Source of the DNA: Deltaproteobacteria bacterium CG07_land_8_20_14_0_80_60_11
GTDB lineage: Bacteria; Desulfobacterota; Desulfobaccia; Desulfobaccales; 0-14-0-80-60-11
Length of the DNA: 6,277 nucleotides
NCBI GenBank assembly: GCA_002779455.1
Contig: PEWM01000211.1
Coordinates: forward strand, 1 to 6,277
Direction of reading: 5' to 3'
Of this stretch, positions 6,004-6,277 are shown one piece after another; the first letter of the stretch is position 1, and the number at the start of each line of letters is the position of its first letter. Below the pieces are notes generated by a model. That model saw only the letters and a program-made list of their open reading frames with translations. It ran no database searches and was not told the DNA's origin. The position numbers and the translations under genes were made by a program.

Positions 6004-6277
6004 TTACCTCCCTGCCAGACCGGGGGCTTTGAGATCCATGACCGGCGAGGCCAGGTGGTTGGCTTTCCGGGCGATGACCTTATAAGCCGCCTGCTTGATA
6101 TCGTCAGCGGTCAGACCGTAATGTTTCAAGAGTTCTTCGGGTTTCCCTGACATGCCAAAAGTGTCTCGTAAGCCGATGCGTTTTAAGGGCGCCGGGCAAT
6201 GTTCGCCGAGGATTTCGCTCACCGCGCTGCCCAGGCCGCCGGTGACCATGTGCTCTTCGGCGGTGACCACGGCCCCG
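6004..6277 (-). CDS. Transketolase, C-terminal subunit (5' end outside window)
   Basis: Only the last 91 or so codons are present; the frame is open to the window edge, so the GTG at 6270 is an internal Val and not a start. The segment VVTAEEHMVTGGLGSAV followed by LKRIGLRDTFGMSG and PEELLKHYGLT is typical of the transketolase C-terminal domain, particularly of the split two-subunit form found in many anaerobes and archaea. Transketolase moves two-carbon units between sugar phosphates in the non-oxidative pentose phosphate pathway, using thiamine diphosphate. DXP synthase has a related domain, but the RIG-RDTFG-SG sequence favours transketolase. The split form is inferred, since the upstream part is not visible. 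The stop TAA overlaps the ribosome binding site of the next gene, suggesting translational coupling. Confidence 0.88.
   Translation of the reverse strand, partial: GAVVTAEEHMVTGGLGSAVSEILGEHCPAPLKRIGLRDTFGMSGKPEELLKHYGLTADDIKQAAYKVIARKANHLASPVMDLKAPGLAGR
6006..6011 (-). promoter_or_regulatory. Ribosome binding site of the Ctp-like pseudoprotease
   Basis: GGAGGT on the minus strand shares its last base with the TAA stop of the transketolase gene and lies 12 bases before the GTG at 5993. The spacing is rather long, but no better in-frame start is nearer. The overlap supports cotranscription. Confidence 0.65.

Noticed and set aside
6268..6270. GTG at 6270 as the start of an 88-residue small protein
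   Set aside because: The frame stays open to the window edge and the sequence is the interior of the transketolase C-terminal domain.

Overview
All six genes in this window lie on the minus strand and are closely packed, so the region is best read from high to low coordinates. The layout suggests an anaerobic, GC-rich bacterium, most likely a Desulfobacterota (deltaproteobacterial) lineage. This is inference: the clues are split-type transketolase, duplicated C-terminal processing proteases, a corrinoid MtrA-like protein in a bacterial context, and an apparent selenoprotein.

Reading order: (1) the C-terminal end of a transketolase C-terminal subunit, cut by the window edge (6277-6004); (2) an S41-family, CtpA-like exported protein whose catalytic Ser and Lys are replaced, so a probable pseudoprotease (5993-4728); (3) an ArsM-type SAM-dependent methyltransferase (4699-3860), whose true 5' end lies upstream of an in-frame UGA that very likely encodes selenocysteine; (4) a soluble homologue of subunit A of the methanogen tetrahydromethanopterin S-methyltransferase, MtrA, a corrinoid-carrying protein (3777-3085); (5) a roughly 280-bp intergenic region with a nested inverted-repeat element and an AT-rich presumed promoter; (6) a normal, catalytically intact CtpA (2802-1453); (7) the double-GTPase ribosome assembly factor Der/EngA (1388-3), preceded by heptameric tandem repeats.

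The main discovery is the selenoprotein ArsM. A perfect Shine-Dalgarno and ATG at 4699 open a frame that reads the family's conserved N-terminus (Tyr-Gly, Gly-Gly, then Ser-Cys), meets UGA exactly where the family has the second Cys of a Cys-Cys pair, and continues in the same frame into the rest of the enzyme. A short hairpin with a G near the start of its apical loop follows the UGA at the distance expected for a bacterial SECIS element. A conventional gene call would start at the GTG at 4582 and lose 39 residues, including the Sec.

The Sec-ArsM and MtrA-like genes form a two-gene methyl-transfer neighbourhood placed between two Ctp paralogues, one intact and one apparently dead. Whether the two methyl-transfer proteins share a pathway (arsenic, selenium or another thiophilic substrate) cannot be decided from sequence; adjacency is the only evidence.
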